Below, in pieces: positions 1 through 7,597 of a stretch of DNA of 11,918 nt. The notes beneath the pieces are model-generated. The model searched no databases. It worked only from the letters and a program-made list of their open reading frames with translations, and was not told the DNA's origin. The DNA comes from Pseudanabaenales cyanobacterium (lineage in GTDB: Bacteria; Cyanobacteriota; Cyanobacteriia; Phormidesmidales; Phormidesmidaceae): the NCBI GenBank assembly GCA_022360135.1, contig JAKSDM010001196.1, positions 1-11,918 of the forward strand, read 5' to 3'. Both the position numbers and the translations under genes were made by a program. Each line of letters starts with the position of its first letter. Position 1 is the stretch's first letter.

Positions 1-497
1 CTTAGGAATAGTCTCATCAGAATCTGATTGAGCATTAAGAAGGATTCCAGATTGAGCAACCCCTTTTTAAAACTCCGCTATCTACCCTGAAAGTCAGAAC
101 CTGCAGAGCTAATCACACAAGATGTTGAACCAAAAGTGAATAAATAAACGCCTCGCAAAAGGATGGTGCGTGGGTTAAGATGTAGGTGAAATCGAAACCG
201 TTATGACTTTACTTACCTCTATCGTATTACAACCTCAAGCTTCCGTAAAGGGATTATGAGCAGTTCATCTCAATTATCCCCATAGATAGAACTTAGAAAA
301 CTACCTCCAAAGGGTGATATTTGAATTGACTCACAATCCAGATTGACAAACACTTGCTCTATTCGAATTCATCCTCAGTATCATCACCTGAGCAGATGCA
401 AAAGCAAATAGGGATAACCCACCCCAGAGAACCGAACATTTTGGGCCAATCCTCCAGTCCTGTATTGTTTTGACAAAGTGGCGCACACTATCGAGAG
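1..497. other. Non-coding stretch upstream of psb32
   Basis: I see no convincing gene here on either strand. The longest ATG-started readings are under about 30 codons and resemble no family I know. A TTGACA hexamer at 343-348 looks like a -35 box, but nothing close to TATAAT lies 16-18 bp downstream, so I do not call a promoter. Sequence at the extreme left edge could belong to a gene outside the window; this cannot be judged. Confidence 0.5.
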
Positions 498-533
498 CAA
501 AATTCATTTATTTTTTATCAAAATTCATTTATT
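498..533 (+). repeat. 15-bp direct repeat with 21-bp period before psb32
   Basis: CAAAATTCATTTATT occurs exactly at 498-512 and again at 519-533, so the period is 21 bp, two helical turns. The pair ends 23 bp before the likely ATG of psb32. A TATTAT hexamer (5 of 6 matches to a -10 box) at 530-535 overlaps the second copy, so the repeat could sit in the promoter or be a paired operator. That role is inference. Chance in AT-rich DNA or a local duplication are alternatives. Confidence 0.6.
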
Positions 534-556
534 ATTTAAGATTTGGAATATACCTG

Positions 557-1285
557 ATGTTAAAGCTCCTCGATCAAAATCTGAGTTGGAGAGGCAGCCT
601 CCAACGATTGCTCATCTCTTTGGCGCTGGCCATACTGTCTATCCAGTGCTTGGCCTTACCAGCGGAGGCTACGGGAGTTTATGACATGCCGCCTCGACCT
701 GACGATTCTACCTGGATTGTAGACGCCGCCGGGTTGTTAAGCCGCCTGAATAAAGGGTCGATTAAGAATCAATTGCATAAATTGGCTAAGACCACCGATA
801 ATCAGGTCCGGATGGTGACTATCCATCGTCTAGACTACGGGGAGACGCCTACAAGTTTTGCTGACGAGCTGTTTGAAAAATGGTTCCCCACCTCAGAAGC
901 CCAGGCGAAACAAACTTTACTGGTGCTTGATGATGTAACTAATGGGGCCGCCATTCGGGTGGGTGAACAATCTGCTCAACGTTTAACCGATGACATTGCG
1001 GAAAGCATTACCCAAGAAACTTTACTGTCTCCCGTGCGCAAGGCTAATGCCTATAACCAAGCCTTTTTAGCCGCTGCCGATCGCCTGGCGGCGGTCTTAT
1101 CGGGTCAACCTGACCCCGGTCCTCCCATGGTTGAAGAGGCGATAAGTGTTAAAAGCACCTTTGCAACTGCTGAAAAAACTGCAGAAAACCGGGGCAGTTC
1201 AACCATCATTGTTGTGGCTTTTTTGATCGCGGCCACTATTATTCCGATGGTTACCTACTACTTCTACCAGTCAATGGGGGGGTGA
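557..1285 (+). CDS. psb32: Psb32-like TPM-domain thylakoid/photosystem II repair protein
   Basis: This 242-residue exported protein matches the cyanobacterial Psb32 family (plant relative TLP18.3), known for a role in photosystem II repair and protection from photodamage. An N-terminal signal peptide with hydrophobic core LLISLALAIL probably ends at ALPAEA (residue 38). A TPM domain follows, with STWIVDAAGLLSR near its start and the segment KQTLLVLDDVTNGAAIRVG in its core. A C-terminal membrane anchor lies at about 216-236 (TIIVVAFLIAATIIPMVTYY), leaving the domain on the luminal or periplasmic side. I chose ATG 557 over the in-frame TTG at 470 because the extra 29 residues are encoded by an AT-rich direct repeat and would bury the signal peptide. 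No strong ribosome binding site is visible. An intrinsic terminator follows, so it looks monocistronic. Family assignment is fairly secure; function rests on homologues. Confidence 0.82.
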   Translation: MLKLLDQNLSWRGSLQRLLISLALAILSIQCLALPAEATGVYDMPPRPDDSTWIVDAAGLLSRLNKGSIKNQLHKLAKTTDNQVRMVTIHRLDYGETPTSFADELFEKWFPTSEAQAKQTLLVLDDVTNGAAIRVGEQSAQRLTDDIAESITQETLLSPVRKANAYNQAFLAAADRLAAVLSGQPDPGPPMVEEAISVKSTFATAEKTAENRGSSTIIVVAFLIAATIIPMVTYYFYQSMGG

Positions 1286-1311
1286 TCGCCCCGATTATCC
1301 TTAAATTTCCG

Positions 1312-1334
1312 AGGCCCATGGAGATGGGCCTTTT
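1312..1334 (+). terminator. Intrinsic terminator of psb32
   Basis: GGCCCAT (1313-1319) and ATGGGCC (1324-1330) form a perfect 7-bp stem with a GGAG loop. A flanking A-T pair extends it, and TTTT follows at 1331-1334. It begins 27 bp after the psb32 stop and has no T-run in the opposite direction, so it serves the plus strand. Confidence 0.85.
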
Positions 1335-1473
1335 ACTATATATCTTTTATATACAGCCTCAGTTCTGGCGGAACTGCTAAAATTTCTCTAGATTCTTCAT
1401 CCTTTTATCCTTAGGATTGCTTAGGGTTGAGTGTCAATGGGCTGATTCAAGATAGTCCACAGCGGCATCAGAG

Positions 1474-1860
1474 TTAGTCTTGAACATACTCCTCACCACT
1501 GATCAGCGCCATCTCCGCTCTCATAAACTCCCGTCCCAGATAAGCGGCGTGGTCCAGGTAGGATACTGGACAAGGTTTATCCTTTGACTCAAATATAACA
1601 ATACAGAGTTCCTTAGCCGTTTGTCCGGTGTAAATTCGGGTATGGGTACGTTCAACCTTGCCCCTTGTGGGTAATGGCTCCCCTGTCTCCGGGTCACAAG
1701 CTAGGCCCTTTTCATTGATTATGTTGGTAAAGTGTTTAGCGCAAATCAACCCCTTCTCTCGATCAAGATAGATCAAAAAGTAGCCACGGGGGTCAAGTTC
1801 AATGAAGCGTTTCGATAGCTTGTTATCGAGTGCGGTAAGTTCTTCAGCCTTTGGAGTCAT
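1474..1860 (-). CDS. DUF4346 domain protein
   Basis: This 128-residue soluble protein belongs to the DUF4346 family, common in cyanobacteria and also found attached to pterin-binding domains elsewhere. Visible hallmarks are LDPRGYFLIYLD (residues 22-33), a central region with H-T-R-I-Y-T-G followed by AKEL, and the C-terminal signature DHAAYLGREF ending GEEYVQD (103-128). No signal peptide or membrane segment is present. The biochemical role is unknown. I prefer ATG at 1860 to the TTG two codons upstream; a purine-rich GAGGAG lies about 20 nt ahead, too far to decide. It lies 66 bp downstream of the acyltransferase gene on the same strand, so co-transcription is possible. No T-run hairpin follows; CAGTTC/GAACTG at 1360-1376 is a weak stem only. 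Family call is confident, function open. Confidence 0.8.
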   Translation of the reverse strand: MTPKAEELTALDNKLSKRFIELDPRGYFLIYLDREKGLICAKHFTNIINEKGLACDPETGEPLPTRGKVERTHTRIYTGQTAKELCIVIFESKDKPCPVSYLDHAAYLGREFMRAEMALISGEEYVQD

Positions 1861-1926
1861 AAGCAAGCGGTCTTTCTCTGCTCCTCATACCCTAAACCTA
1901 CACCTTTTCTTGTTCACCTCGAACAA

Positions 1927-3102
1927 TTATTTCTCTCGCTTTAAGGGGAGGTTATTATTGATTGCTTCAATCTGGCGCTGCTCCATTTCATTCACCTCTT
2001 CGATATAGGTGGTGAGAATTTGTTGGAGACGGGGTTGATAAAAACGATGCAGGCTGTGATGGGGAGTGGCGGGGAAACCACGCCGTTTTTTGTGGCGTCC
2101 GCCTGCGCCGGGGTCAAAGGTTTGGATGCCATTGGCGATCGCCCATTCAATCGGCTTGTAGTAGCAGGCGTTGAAATGGAGATGGTTAAATTCCTCTACG
2201 GCTCCCCAATAGCGTCCATATAGGCGATCGCCCTTGAACAGACAGAAGGACATGCCCACGGGTTGACTGCCTCCTTCCTGATAGGCGGCTACTAAGACAA
2301 CCCGATGGAGGTAATTAGGGTAAAGCTGCTCGAAAAACTTGCGGGTAAGATATTTACTGCCCCACCAGCCAAATTTGTCGCAAGTGTCGCCGTAAAAGGC
2401 GTACATGAGTGAGCATAAGGATTTTGGAATGGCTTCGCCGGTCAGCGCCTCCAACCGTAACCCTGATTTGTCGACCGATTTGCGCTCCCGTTTGATGTTA
2501 CGGCGTTGATTAGCGTTGAAGCCCACAAGATAGTCGTCAAATGTCTGATATCCCTGGTTTTGCCAGATGTAACTGTGATGAAGCCATGGCCTGAAACCAA
2601 AGCGTTCCATTAAAAGTCGCCAGCCAGGGTCTACGTAGAGGAAATTGCAACCAGAGATATGATTGTGATCGCAAAACTGATCGATCGCCTCTACCATCAA
2701 GGCAGTCAATTCCTCCTCATCCTCCCCTAGTGCAATCAAGAAACGATACCCTTCTGCAGGGGTAAAGGGCGACATACCGAGCAGTTTGGGGTAATACTCA
2801 ATCCCCAAGCGTTGAGCCAGATCGGCCCACTGATGATCAAATACAAACTCGCCGTAACTGTGACCTTTGAGATAGAGGGGAGCTGCTGCAACTAAGGTTC
2901 CTTCTCGCCAAATAGTCAGATGGTTAGGCATCCATCCAGCCTTAGCCACAGCGCTCCCGGAGGTTTCCATATTCCGCAGCCATTCCCATTCAAAGAATGG
3001 GGTGCTTAAAGGTAAGGCCAACGCATCCCAGGACTGCTGAGGGATTTCATCAATGCGACGGATCCAGGAAATAGAATAGCAGGGTCTCAGCTGTTGCACC
3101 AT
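1927..3102 (-). CDS. DUF482/COG3146 GNAT-fold N-acyltransferase
   Basis: This 391-residue cytosolic protein belongs to the predicted N-acyltransferase family COG3146 (Pfam 'peptidogalycan biosynthesis/recognition', DUF482), related in fold to FemAB aminoacyltransferases. Evidence is the N-terminal SWDAL with PFFEWEWL, the basic NQRRNIKRER motif in the middle, and the hallmark block HFNACYYKPIEWAI followed by FDPGAGGRHKKRRGF (about 308-345) and HHSLHRF. Length is usual for the family, and start ATG 3102 keeps the complete N-terminal domain. The substrate is not established; the family name implies cell-wall or acyl-transfer chemistry, but that is weakly supported. The DUF4346 gene follows on the same strand. 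Two HIP1 octamers (2135-2142 and 2224-2231) lie inside it. No obvious ribosome binding site is present. Family assignment is secure, the reaction uncertain. Confidence 0.85.
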   Translation of the reverse strand: MVQQLRPCYSISWIRRIDEIPQQSWDALALPLSTPFFEWEWLRNMETSGSAVAKAGWMPNHLTIWREGTLVAAAPLYLKGHSYGEFVFDHQWADLAQRLGIEYYPKLLGMSPFTPAEGYRFLIALGEDEEELTALMVEAIDQFCDHNHISGCNFLYVDPGWRLLMERFGFRPWLHHSYIWQNQGYQTFDDYLVGFNANQRRNIKRERKSVDKSGLRLEALTGEAIPKSLCSLMYAFYGDTCDKFGWWGSKYLTRKFFEQLYPNYLHRVVLVAAYQEGGSQPVGMSFCLFKGDRLYGRYWGAVEEFNHLHFNACYYKPIEWAIANGIQTFDPGAGGRHKKRRGFPATPHHSLHRFYQPRLQQILTTYIEEVNEMEQRQIEAINNNLPLKREK

Positions 3103-3208
3103 AAAGTCAATAGCGCTTTCCGCTCTCTAGCGTAATTCAATTTCCGGGTTAGTGCAGATACAGGTTTCAAATTAGCGTTGATCTAAGCCGGAACGTTTTG
3201 GCTAGGCA

Positions 3209-3236
3209 AGAAGTCAGAAAGCAGGAGCCAGAAGGG
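3209..3236. repeat. Degenerate heptamer array (AGAAGTC type)
   Basis: Four consecutive 7-mers in register: AGAAGTC, AGAAAGC, AGGAGCC, AGAAGGG. This is a decayed member of the short tandemly repeated repetitive (STRR) heptamers typical of filamentous cyanobacteria. It is a different sequence family from the arrays near rnc. Confidence 0.55.
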
Positions 3237-3455
3237 GTTAGGCCCGGTCAATTTAGAATCACGATACAGGAATCACTATTACTGTTAATGTGTAGATGAT
3301 ATAAGGCTACGGGACAATCCATCACCGCTCTTTTCATCTGTAGGTCATAATTAGTTGAGACCTCAATCAACCCTTTTTCTAATCTATCTCCTAAAATCGC
3401 TGACGACTCGATTCCTTGTGAGCACCGTCGTCCTATCAGGCTCTACATTTACACA

Positions 3456-3476
3456 TTGAGATCAGATCAATCTCAA
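3456..3476. promoter_or_regulatory. Perfect 7-bp inverted repeat upstream of the histidine kinase
   Basis: TTGAGAT (3456-3462) and ATCTCAA (3470-3476) are perfect inverted copies separated by seven bases (CAGATCA). The pair ends 155 bp before the kinase ATG. The symmetry would suit a dimeric regulator or a short RNA hairpin. No T-run follows on the plus strand, so it is not a terminator. The regulatory role is inferred from symmetry and position only. Confidence 0.35.
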
Positions 3477-3631
3477 GTTTGACTTAATCAACCCTTGAAC
3501 CGTTAAGAAAGATTCCTTTATTACCTGGTCAAATTAACTTTACAGACGCTTTTTGTCAGGCTTTATTACTGCATCTAGACTGAAGTTCGCCAATCAAACT
3601 AATTTTGACGCCTTCTGTTTGACCCGTTCCC

Positions 3632-5722
3632 ATGCTCAGACCTCGTCCTCGCTCCTTCCGTCGGATTCTACTGCTTCGGATTCTATTGGTCAGTATCCCA
3701 ATCCTGCTATTGGGACAGTACGTAACCTTGCGAAAAGCCAGGACAAGTTTGTTGGATACTGCTCGACAAAACTTGACTAGCAGCGCAATCCGTAAAGCAG
3801 AAGATATTGGCCTTAGTGTTCAATCGCTTCAGGCAAGCTTACAAACCGTCTCGCAGACTGCTATGCTGCAAAGCGGAACCTTGTCTGAGACACAAGCCCA
3901 ACTGAAGCAATTCACTCATCGGTTATCGTTTGAAGTTAACTGTATCCAACTGAATCAAGGGCAAACGGAGGCGATCGCCTTAAGCACTTGTGACACCCCA
4001 TTGATTCCCACCTCTACCCCTCTTCCCTGGTTGGAGGAGCAGCTGAAGACCGAACAATCCAGTTTTTATCTGGTCTCGGTGGTTCCATCCTCGGCTAATC
4101 ATAAGCATGCAAGCCGCGCCAAATCTTCTAAGTCTACTAAAGCTAGAGCACAGGAAACCGAACTCCCCGATGATCGGTACTCCAACTTCGATGTGGTGTT
4201 GGCGGCGCCAGTATACAGCCCGACCGGACAGCTGCGTTATACCCTTTCGATTCGGGCAGTTCTAGCTCAGTTAGAAAATACAGGCCCCCGGTCTCTGGTA
4301 GGAGACACAGTGATTATTGACCAGAATGGCCTCATCCTGATCCATCCGGATGCTCAACAAGTCGGCAAAAATATCAATCAGGTCGGTGATTCAGACCGTC
4401 TTGACAGTATCTTAGGGGATGTTCGAGCTGGAAACAGCGCTACCCTACACTTATTTGGCTTTATGCCTGAGGGAAATGAATGGTTGGCTGGATATAACGG
4501 TGTCAAAGTCTCTATATCACCCCAAGACAGTCAAATCTGGACTGTTTTAGCTGTCACCCCCCTTGGCAATGCTCTGCATGGATTAAAAGATATTCGCCAG
4601 GTTCTAATCTGGCTGACCTTGGGTTTGCTCACCGCTAATTGTTTGTTAGCCCTATACATTGCCAGAGGGCTATCTCTACCGATCGAGCGCTTGAGCCAAT
4701 ACGCTCAGGAAATACAGGACCTCTCTCACCTCAAAGAGGCTCCCAGAAACTTCAAAATTTACGAATTGAATCATCTGGCTAAAGTTCTGACTCGAATGAT
4801 GAAACGCCTGGAGGAGCGAGCTCAGGAGTTGAGGCATGCCTGGCAAGACGCTCAGCTAGCCAATCAACTGAAGAGTGAGTTTTTAGCGAACACCTCCCAC
4901 GAACTGAGAACCCCTTTGAATGCCATTATTGGTTGTATTCGGCTGGTGCGAGACGGCTGCTGTGATGATCGCAGCGAGGAACTGGAGTTTCTCGAACGAG
5001 CTGATAATGCGGCCATTCATCTCCTACGAATTATCAATGACATTTTAGATATCGCTAAAATCGAATCTGGCACCCTAGCCCTGAGGCTAGAATCTGTCGA
5101 TCTAAGGCAAGTGCTTGAAGAGGTGATTGACCTACAGACCGTCCAGATTCAACAGAAAGGACTTGAACTGATCAAACCTGATCTGAAATCTCTAATCCTG
5201 GTGCGAGCTGACCGATCTAAGTTAAAGCAAGTGATTCTGAATATCATTAACAATGCCGTCAAATTTACAGAGGAAGGCAGCATCACCATTGACGTTCGAG
5301 TTGAAACCAATCGGAGTCAATCTGAAAAACTGGCTAAAAATGGTAAGCAGCCCAATGCTGAAGAGTCTGAATCTGCCGAATCGAGAGTGTTGATCGCCAT
5401 TAAGGACACTGGCATAGGAATTGACCCTAAACAACAACAAAAGCTTTTCCGTCCATTTGTCATGGTCGATGGGTCAACCACTCGCAAGTTTGAAGGGACT
5501 GGCTTGGGGTTAGCGATTTCAAAAAATTTGATGAATCTTATGGGTGGTAATATTAACCTTCACAGTGAAGGGCTGATGCAGGGCGCTACCGTTATCGTAA
5601 TGTTGCCTGTCATGGCAAATTCTGAGATTAAAAAGGACGAAGACACCCCCCCCCACTTCCAGCAGACCTCCAAAAATAATTCTGCAGGGTCTGAGGCGAT
5701 CGCGGTCGGCAAAGAGGTTTGA
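3632..5722 (+). CDS. Membrane sensor histidine kinase (Cache-HAMP-HisKA-HATPase)
   Basis: This 696-residue two-component sensor kinase has TM1 at about 10-31 and an extracytoplasmic Cache-like sensor at about 32-320. The sensor has a C-terminal lobe motif IIDQNGLILIHPD (D230) and a Ser/Lys-rich insertion around 150-175. TM2 lies at about 324-345, then a HAMP/coiled-coil linker to about 410. The HisKA H-box SHELRTPLN carries the phospho-acceptor His423. The ATPase domain shows the N-box NNAVKFT (Asn541), G1 DTGIGI (592-597) and G2 GTGLGL (622-627). All residues needed for autophosphorylation are present. The C-terminal tail of about 45 residues is polar with no receiver domain, and no response-regulator gene is nearby, so the partner is unknown. 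A run of nine C residues lies at 5646-5654 in the tail. The ligand cannot be read from sequence. It converges on the Uma2 gene 14 bp away. Confidence 0.9.
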   Translation: MLRPRPRSFRRILLLRILLVSIPILLLGQYVTLRKARTSLLDTARQNLTSSAIRKAEDIGLSVQSLQASLQTVSQTAMLQSGTLSETQAQLKQFTHRLSFEVNCIQLNQGQTEAIALSTCDTPLIPTSTPLPWLEEQLKTEQSSFYLVSVVPSSANHKHASRAKSSKSTKARAQETELPDDRYSNFDVVLAAPVYSPTGQLRYTLSIRAVLAQLENTGPRSLVGDTVIIDQNGLILIHPDAQQVGKNINQVGDSDRLDSILGDVRAGNSATLHLFGFMPEGNEWLAGYNGVKVSISPQDSQIWTVLAVTPLGNALHGLKDIRQVLIWLTLGLLTANCLLALYIARGLSLPIERLSQYAQEIQDLSHLKEAPRNFKIYELNHLAKVLTRMMKRLEERAQELRHAWQDAQLANQLKSEFLANTSHELRTPLNAIIGCIRLVRDGCCDDRSEELEFLERADNAAIHLLRIINDILDIAKIESGTLALRLESVDLRQVLEEVIDLQTVQIQQKGLELIKPDLKSLILVRADRSKLKQVILNIINNAVKFTEEGSITIDVRVETNRSQSEKLAKNGKQPNAEESESAESRVLIAIKDTGIGIDPKQQQKLFRPFVMVDGSTTRKFEGTGLGLAISKNLMNLMGGNINLHSEGLMQGATVIVMLPVMANSEIKKDEDTPPHFQQTSKNNSAGSEAIAVGKEV

Positions 5723-5736
5723 ATCTAATTTTTCGA

Positions 5737-6315
5737 TTAATCAACATCTTCAGGAGCTCCGGTTTCCTCAAACAAATCATTAACCGCCATTTTCCATCCT
5801 GGCGCTGCTGGTTCCGCCTCGGCGATATCCCCACGCCGATAAATCGTTGGATTTTTGGGCTCACTGGCTCGATAAACCTTCACCACGTCTTCGCCGAGCA
5901 AATCTACATCCCAAACCACCAGCGTCCCTGCTGCAAAATAGTCGGCCCGTTTTAGGGCAATACGTTCTTCGGCTGCTGGCCCGTAATCGCCTTCACTTCT
6001 GACTTCCACTGCAAACACTGGGGAGCCTTCAAAAAAACGCATCCCGGTGCGAGGCCCGGTGTAAAGGGCCGCATCTGGGCTAAAGGATTTACGGTTGGGC
6101 AAATCGACCCGAAAGCCTTTGTTATCGCCTACGGCCCGTCCCTGTTTCGTCCGTTTGCTGTAGCTACGTAGCGAGACAAAAATTTCGTCTCCGGCGTAGC
6201 CGGGTTCATCTCCAGTGGGCGGCATTAGCACAATTTCATCGTTGACGATTTCGGCTTTGACCGTATCTGGCAGCTTATATAAATCTTCAATGTTGGCCTT
6301 AGCAGTGGTTTTCAT
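5737..6315 (-). CDS. Uma2 family (DUF820) putative PD-(D/E)XK nuclease
   Basis: This 192-residue protein is of the Uma2/DUF820 family, greatly expanded in cyanobacteria and built on a PD-(D/E)XK restriction-endonuclease fold. The family architecture is visible: N-terminal AEIVNDEIVLMPP (Glu22), SFSPDAAL (Asp81), PVFAVEVRSEGDYG (Glu104) and KRADYFAAG (Lys122, Tyr126) leading into VVWDVD. Asp81, Glu104 and Lys122 fit the expected acidic-acidic-basic active site, so it looks intact. Nuclease activity is predicted from fold; biological function is not established, and a stand-alone or mobile-element-linked role is possible. Start ATG 6315 gives normal length and the usual short N-terminus. Upstream lies a pair of 20-bp direct repeats (6344-6400). 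It converges with the kinase gene and is not in an obvious operon with the oxidoreductase further upstream. Confidence 0.85.
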   Translation of the reverse strand: MKTTAKANIEDLYKLPDTVKAEIVNDEIVLMPPTGDEPGYAGDEIFVSLRSYSKRTKQGRAVGDNKGFRVDLPNRKSFSPDAALYTGPRTGMRFFEGSPVFAVEVRSEGDYGPAAEERIALKRADYFAAGTLVVWDVDLLGEDVVKVYRASEPKNPTIYRRGDIAEAEPAAPGWKMAVNDLFEETGAPEDVD

Positions 6316-6343
6316 AGCAAAACCATTCGCTCACTGTCTTTAC

Positions 6344-6400
6344 TTATGACTGGCTTTTGTGAAGCTCACATTCCGCCCTATTATGACTGGCCTTTGTGAA
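6344..6400. repeat. Two 20-bp direct repeats upstream of the Uma2 gene
   Basis: TTATGACTGGCTTTTGTGAA (6344-6363) and TTATGACTGGCCTTTGTGAA (6381-6400) differ at one base and have a 37-bp period. They lie 29-85 bp upstream of the Uma2 start codon, where a promoter or operator would be. Either a regulator binding-site pair or a remnant of a longer tandem repeat would explain them. Only two copies are present, so it is not a CRISPR array. Confidence 0.7.
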
Positions 6401-6493
6401 ACATGGTAATGACGGCGCTGCTGATTACAGGGATGAATCAATGGCTGTAGCGCCTGGAACCTAGTTTGTAATCAGACAAATTCTTCTCCTCAT

Positions 6494-7555
6494 TCAGCAA
6501 TGCCTAATAGTTACCGTTGGTCCGCCTCGGTTTAGTGAATCGGACAGGGCTGAAAGAATTTTGACCAGACCTGCTCCCACCCATCCAGAAGAGACTTGAG
6601 AACTGCGATTTGCCCTGACACAGGTTAGGAAATGGTCACAGACTTGTCCAAGCGGTTCTCTCCCCTCTAGCCCCAGTACCTCTTGCTTAACGTCGGTAGG
6701 GATAAATTTGCCGCCAATTGATTCGAGACGGCCATGTTGAATGGTAAGCATGGCATCCGGCCTCAACTCGTCAAAGACTAATGTTCCTTGATTCCCTACC
6801 AAGCTGAGGCGCCGTTGCTTGTCAGGGTTTGACCAACATAGATGGATAAAGGCTTGAAAACCACTAGGGTAGATGAGCTTCAGCCAAACTAGGTCAGATA
6901 ACCCCCCTGGGAAGTTGGAGGAGGCTGCGGTCTGGGTCTGTAGCCAACCTGTTCCTTGCGCCTGAACTTGTTCCGGTTCTTCCCTCAGCCAGTAGTTGAA
7001 GATGGCGATGTCATGAATTGCCAAATCCCAAAGGGCGTCCACATCTTGACGCACAGGTCCGAGATGGGTGCGAGTAGCGTATCCGTAGCGCAAATCCCCT
7101 AAACTTCCCTGCTGGATGACAGCCATTCCTCGCTGCACCGCTGGATGGAATAGATAGGTATGATCAATCACCAGCTGCCGTTGTTGCTGTTCAGCCAACT
7201 GGCAGAGTTCCCAACACGCTTTTGTCTCTAAAGTTAGGGGTTTCTCAGCCAGGACATGTCGTCTCTTTTGCAGTGCTTGCTTGATCAGAGGGTAATGGGT
7301 GGTTGCTGGCGTTGCGATCGCAACCGCTTCCACGTCAACCAATTCCATCGCCGCCTGCCAATCTGTCATTAACCTCACGTGCGGATCAAACTGGAATTTT
7401 TGGCTGATCGTCTCCAGTTGATCAGCCCGAGAATCCACCACCGCCACAACTAATGCTTGAGGATGCGCCAAAAAATTCCGCAGCAGATGAACTCCCCAAC
7501 GTCCAACACCAAACAGAGCGATGTTTATAGCGAAGCTCGCTTGTGTAGAATACAT
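6494..7555 (-). CDS. Gfo/Idh/MocA family NAD(P)-dependent oxidoreductase
   Basis: This 353-residue cytosolic dehydrogenase carries an N-terminal Rossmann motif GVGRWG (16-21) with Asp41 at the end of the second strand, an acid that usually favours NAD(H). The family EKP motif (104-106) supplies catalytic Lys105, and DLAIHDI provides Asp177 and His181. The C-terminal alpha/beta domain follows and the length is normal. Members oxidise or reduce sugars, inositols or sugar nucleotides; WDLAIHDI is seen in nucleotide-sugar 3-dehydrogenases, but the substrate is not determined. I start it at ATG 7555 rather than 17 codons upstream, because those codons (LHPIPYTLHP) are heptamer-repeat DNA. Even the chosen ATG lies in the conserved tail of that repeat. 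The next Met is about residue 63, inside the Rossmann fold. It is co-directional with rnc, 167 bp apart with repeats between, so co-transcription is doubtful. Confidence 0.85.
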   Translation of the reverse strand: MYSTQASFAINIALFGVGRWGVHLLRNFLAHPQALVVAVVDSRADQLETISQKFQFDPHVRLMTDWQAAMELVDVEAVAIATPATTHYPLIKQALQKRRHVLAEKPLTLETKACWELCQLAEQQQRQLVIDHTYLFHPAVQRGMAVIQQGSLGDLRYGYATRTHLGPVRQDVDALWDLAIHDIAIFNYWLREEPEQVQAQGTGWLQTQTAASSNFPGGLSDLVWLKLIYPSGFQAFIHLCWSNPDKQRRLSLVGNQGTLVFDELRPDAMLTIQHGRLESIGGKFIPTDVKQEVLGLEGREPLGQVCDHFLTCVRANRSSQVSSGWVGAGLVKILSALSDSLNRGGPTVTIRHC

Positions 7556-7597
7556 CTCGGTGAAGGCAGGGTGTAGGGTGTAGGGTATGGGGTGTAG
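7537..7597 (-). repeat. Composite repeat copy 1: heptamer array plus conserved tail
   Basis: On the plus strand AGGGTGT, AGGGTGT, AGGGTAT, GGGGTGT run in register from 7568 to 7595. Read on the minus strand, the array is followed by a 31-bp non-tandem tail (about 7567 to 7537) beginning GCCTTCAC and ending ACACAAGCGA. The same order, array then tail, recurs in opposite orientation at 8499-8563. The tail contains the probable ATG of the oxidoreductase (7553-7555). I infer a dispersed repeat unit; mobility is not shown. Confidence 0.7.

Larger units (their letters stand above)
3103..3631. other. Intergenic region between divergent acyltransferase and kinase genes
   Basis: No credible gene is visible in these 529 bases. 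Both flanking genes are transcribed away from it, so promoters for both must lie here, although I cannot assign clear -35/-10 pairs. It contains a degenerate heptamer array (3209-3236) and a perfect inverted repeat (3456-3476), listed separately. Confidence 0.6.

Noticed and set aside
1..35. Possible gene running off the left edge on the minus strand
   Set aside because: Eleven or so codons are too few to judge.
361..439. 26-codon minus-strand reading upstream of psb32
   Set aside because: It is short, has no ribosome binding site and no recognisable similarity; chance is sufficient.
470..556. TTG-started extension of psb32 by 29 residues
   Set aside because: The extension encodes an AT-rich duplicated segment and would place a hydrophobic stretch ahead of a normal signal peptide; ATG 557 gives a standard precursor.
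1360..1376. CAGTTC/GAACTG hairpin as terminator for the DUF4346 gene
   Set aside because: The stem is 6 bp with no following T-run on the minus strand; left as a note only.
5222..5440. 72-codon minus-strand reading inside the kinase
   Set aside because: It is antisense to the ATPase domain, which is clearly the real coding strand.
6344..6400. CRISPR-like repeat-spacer unit
   Set aside because: There are only two copies with a 17-bp gap, no third unit and no cas genes.
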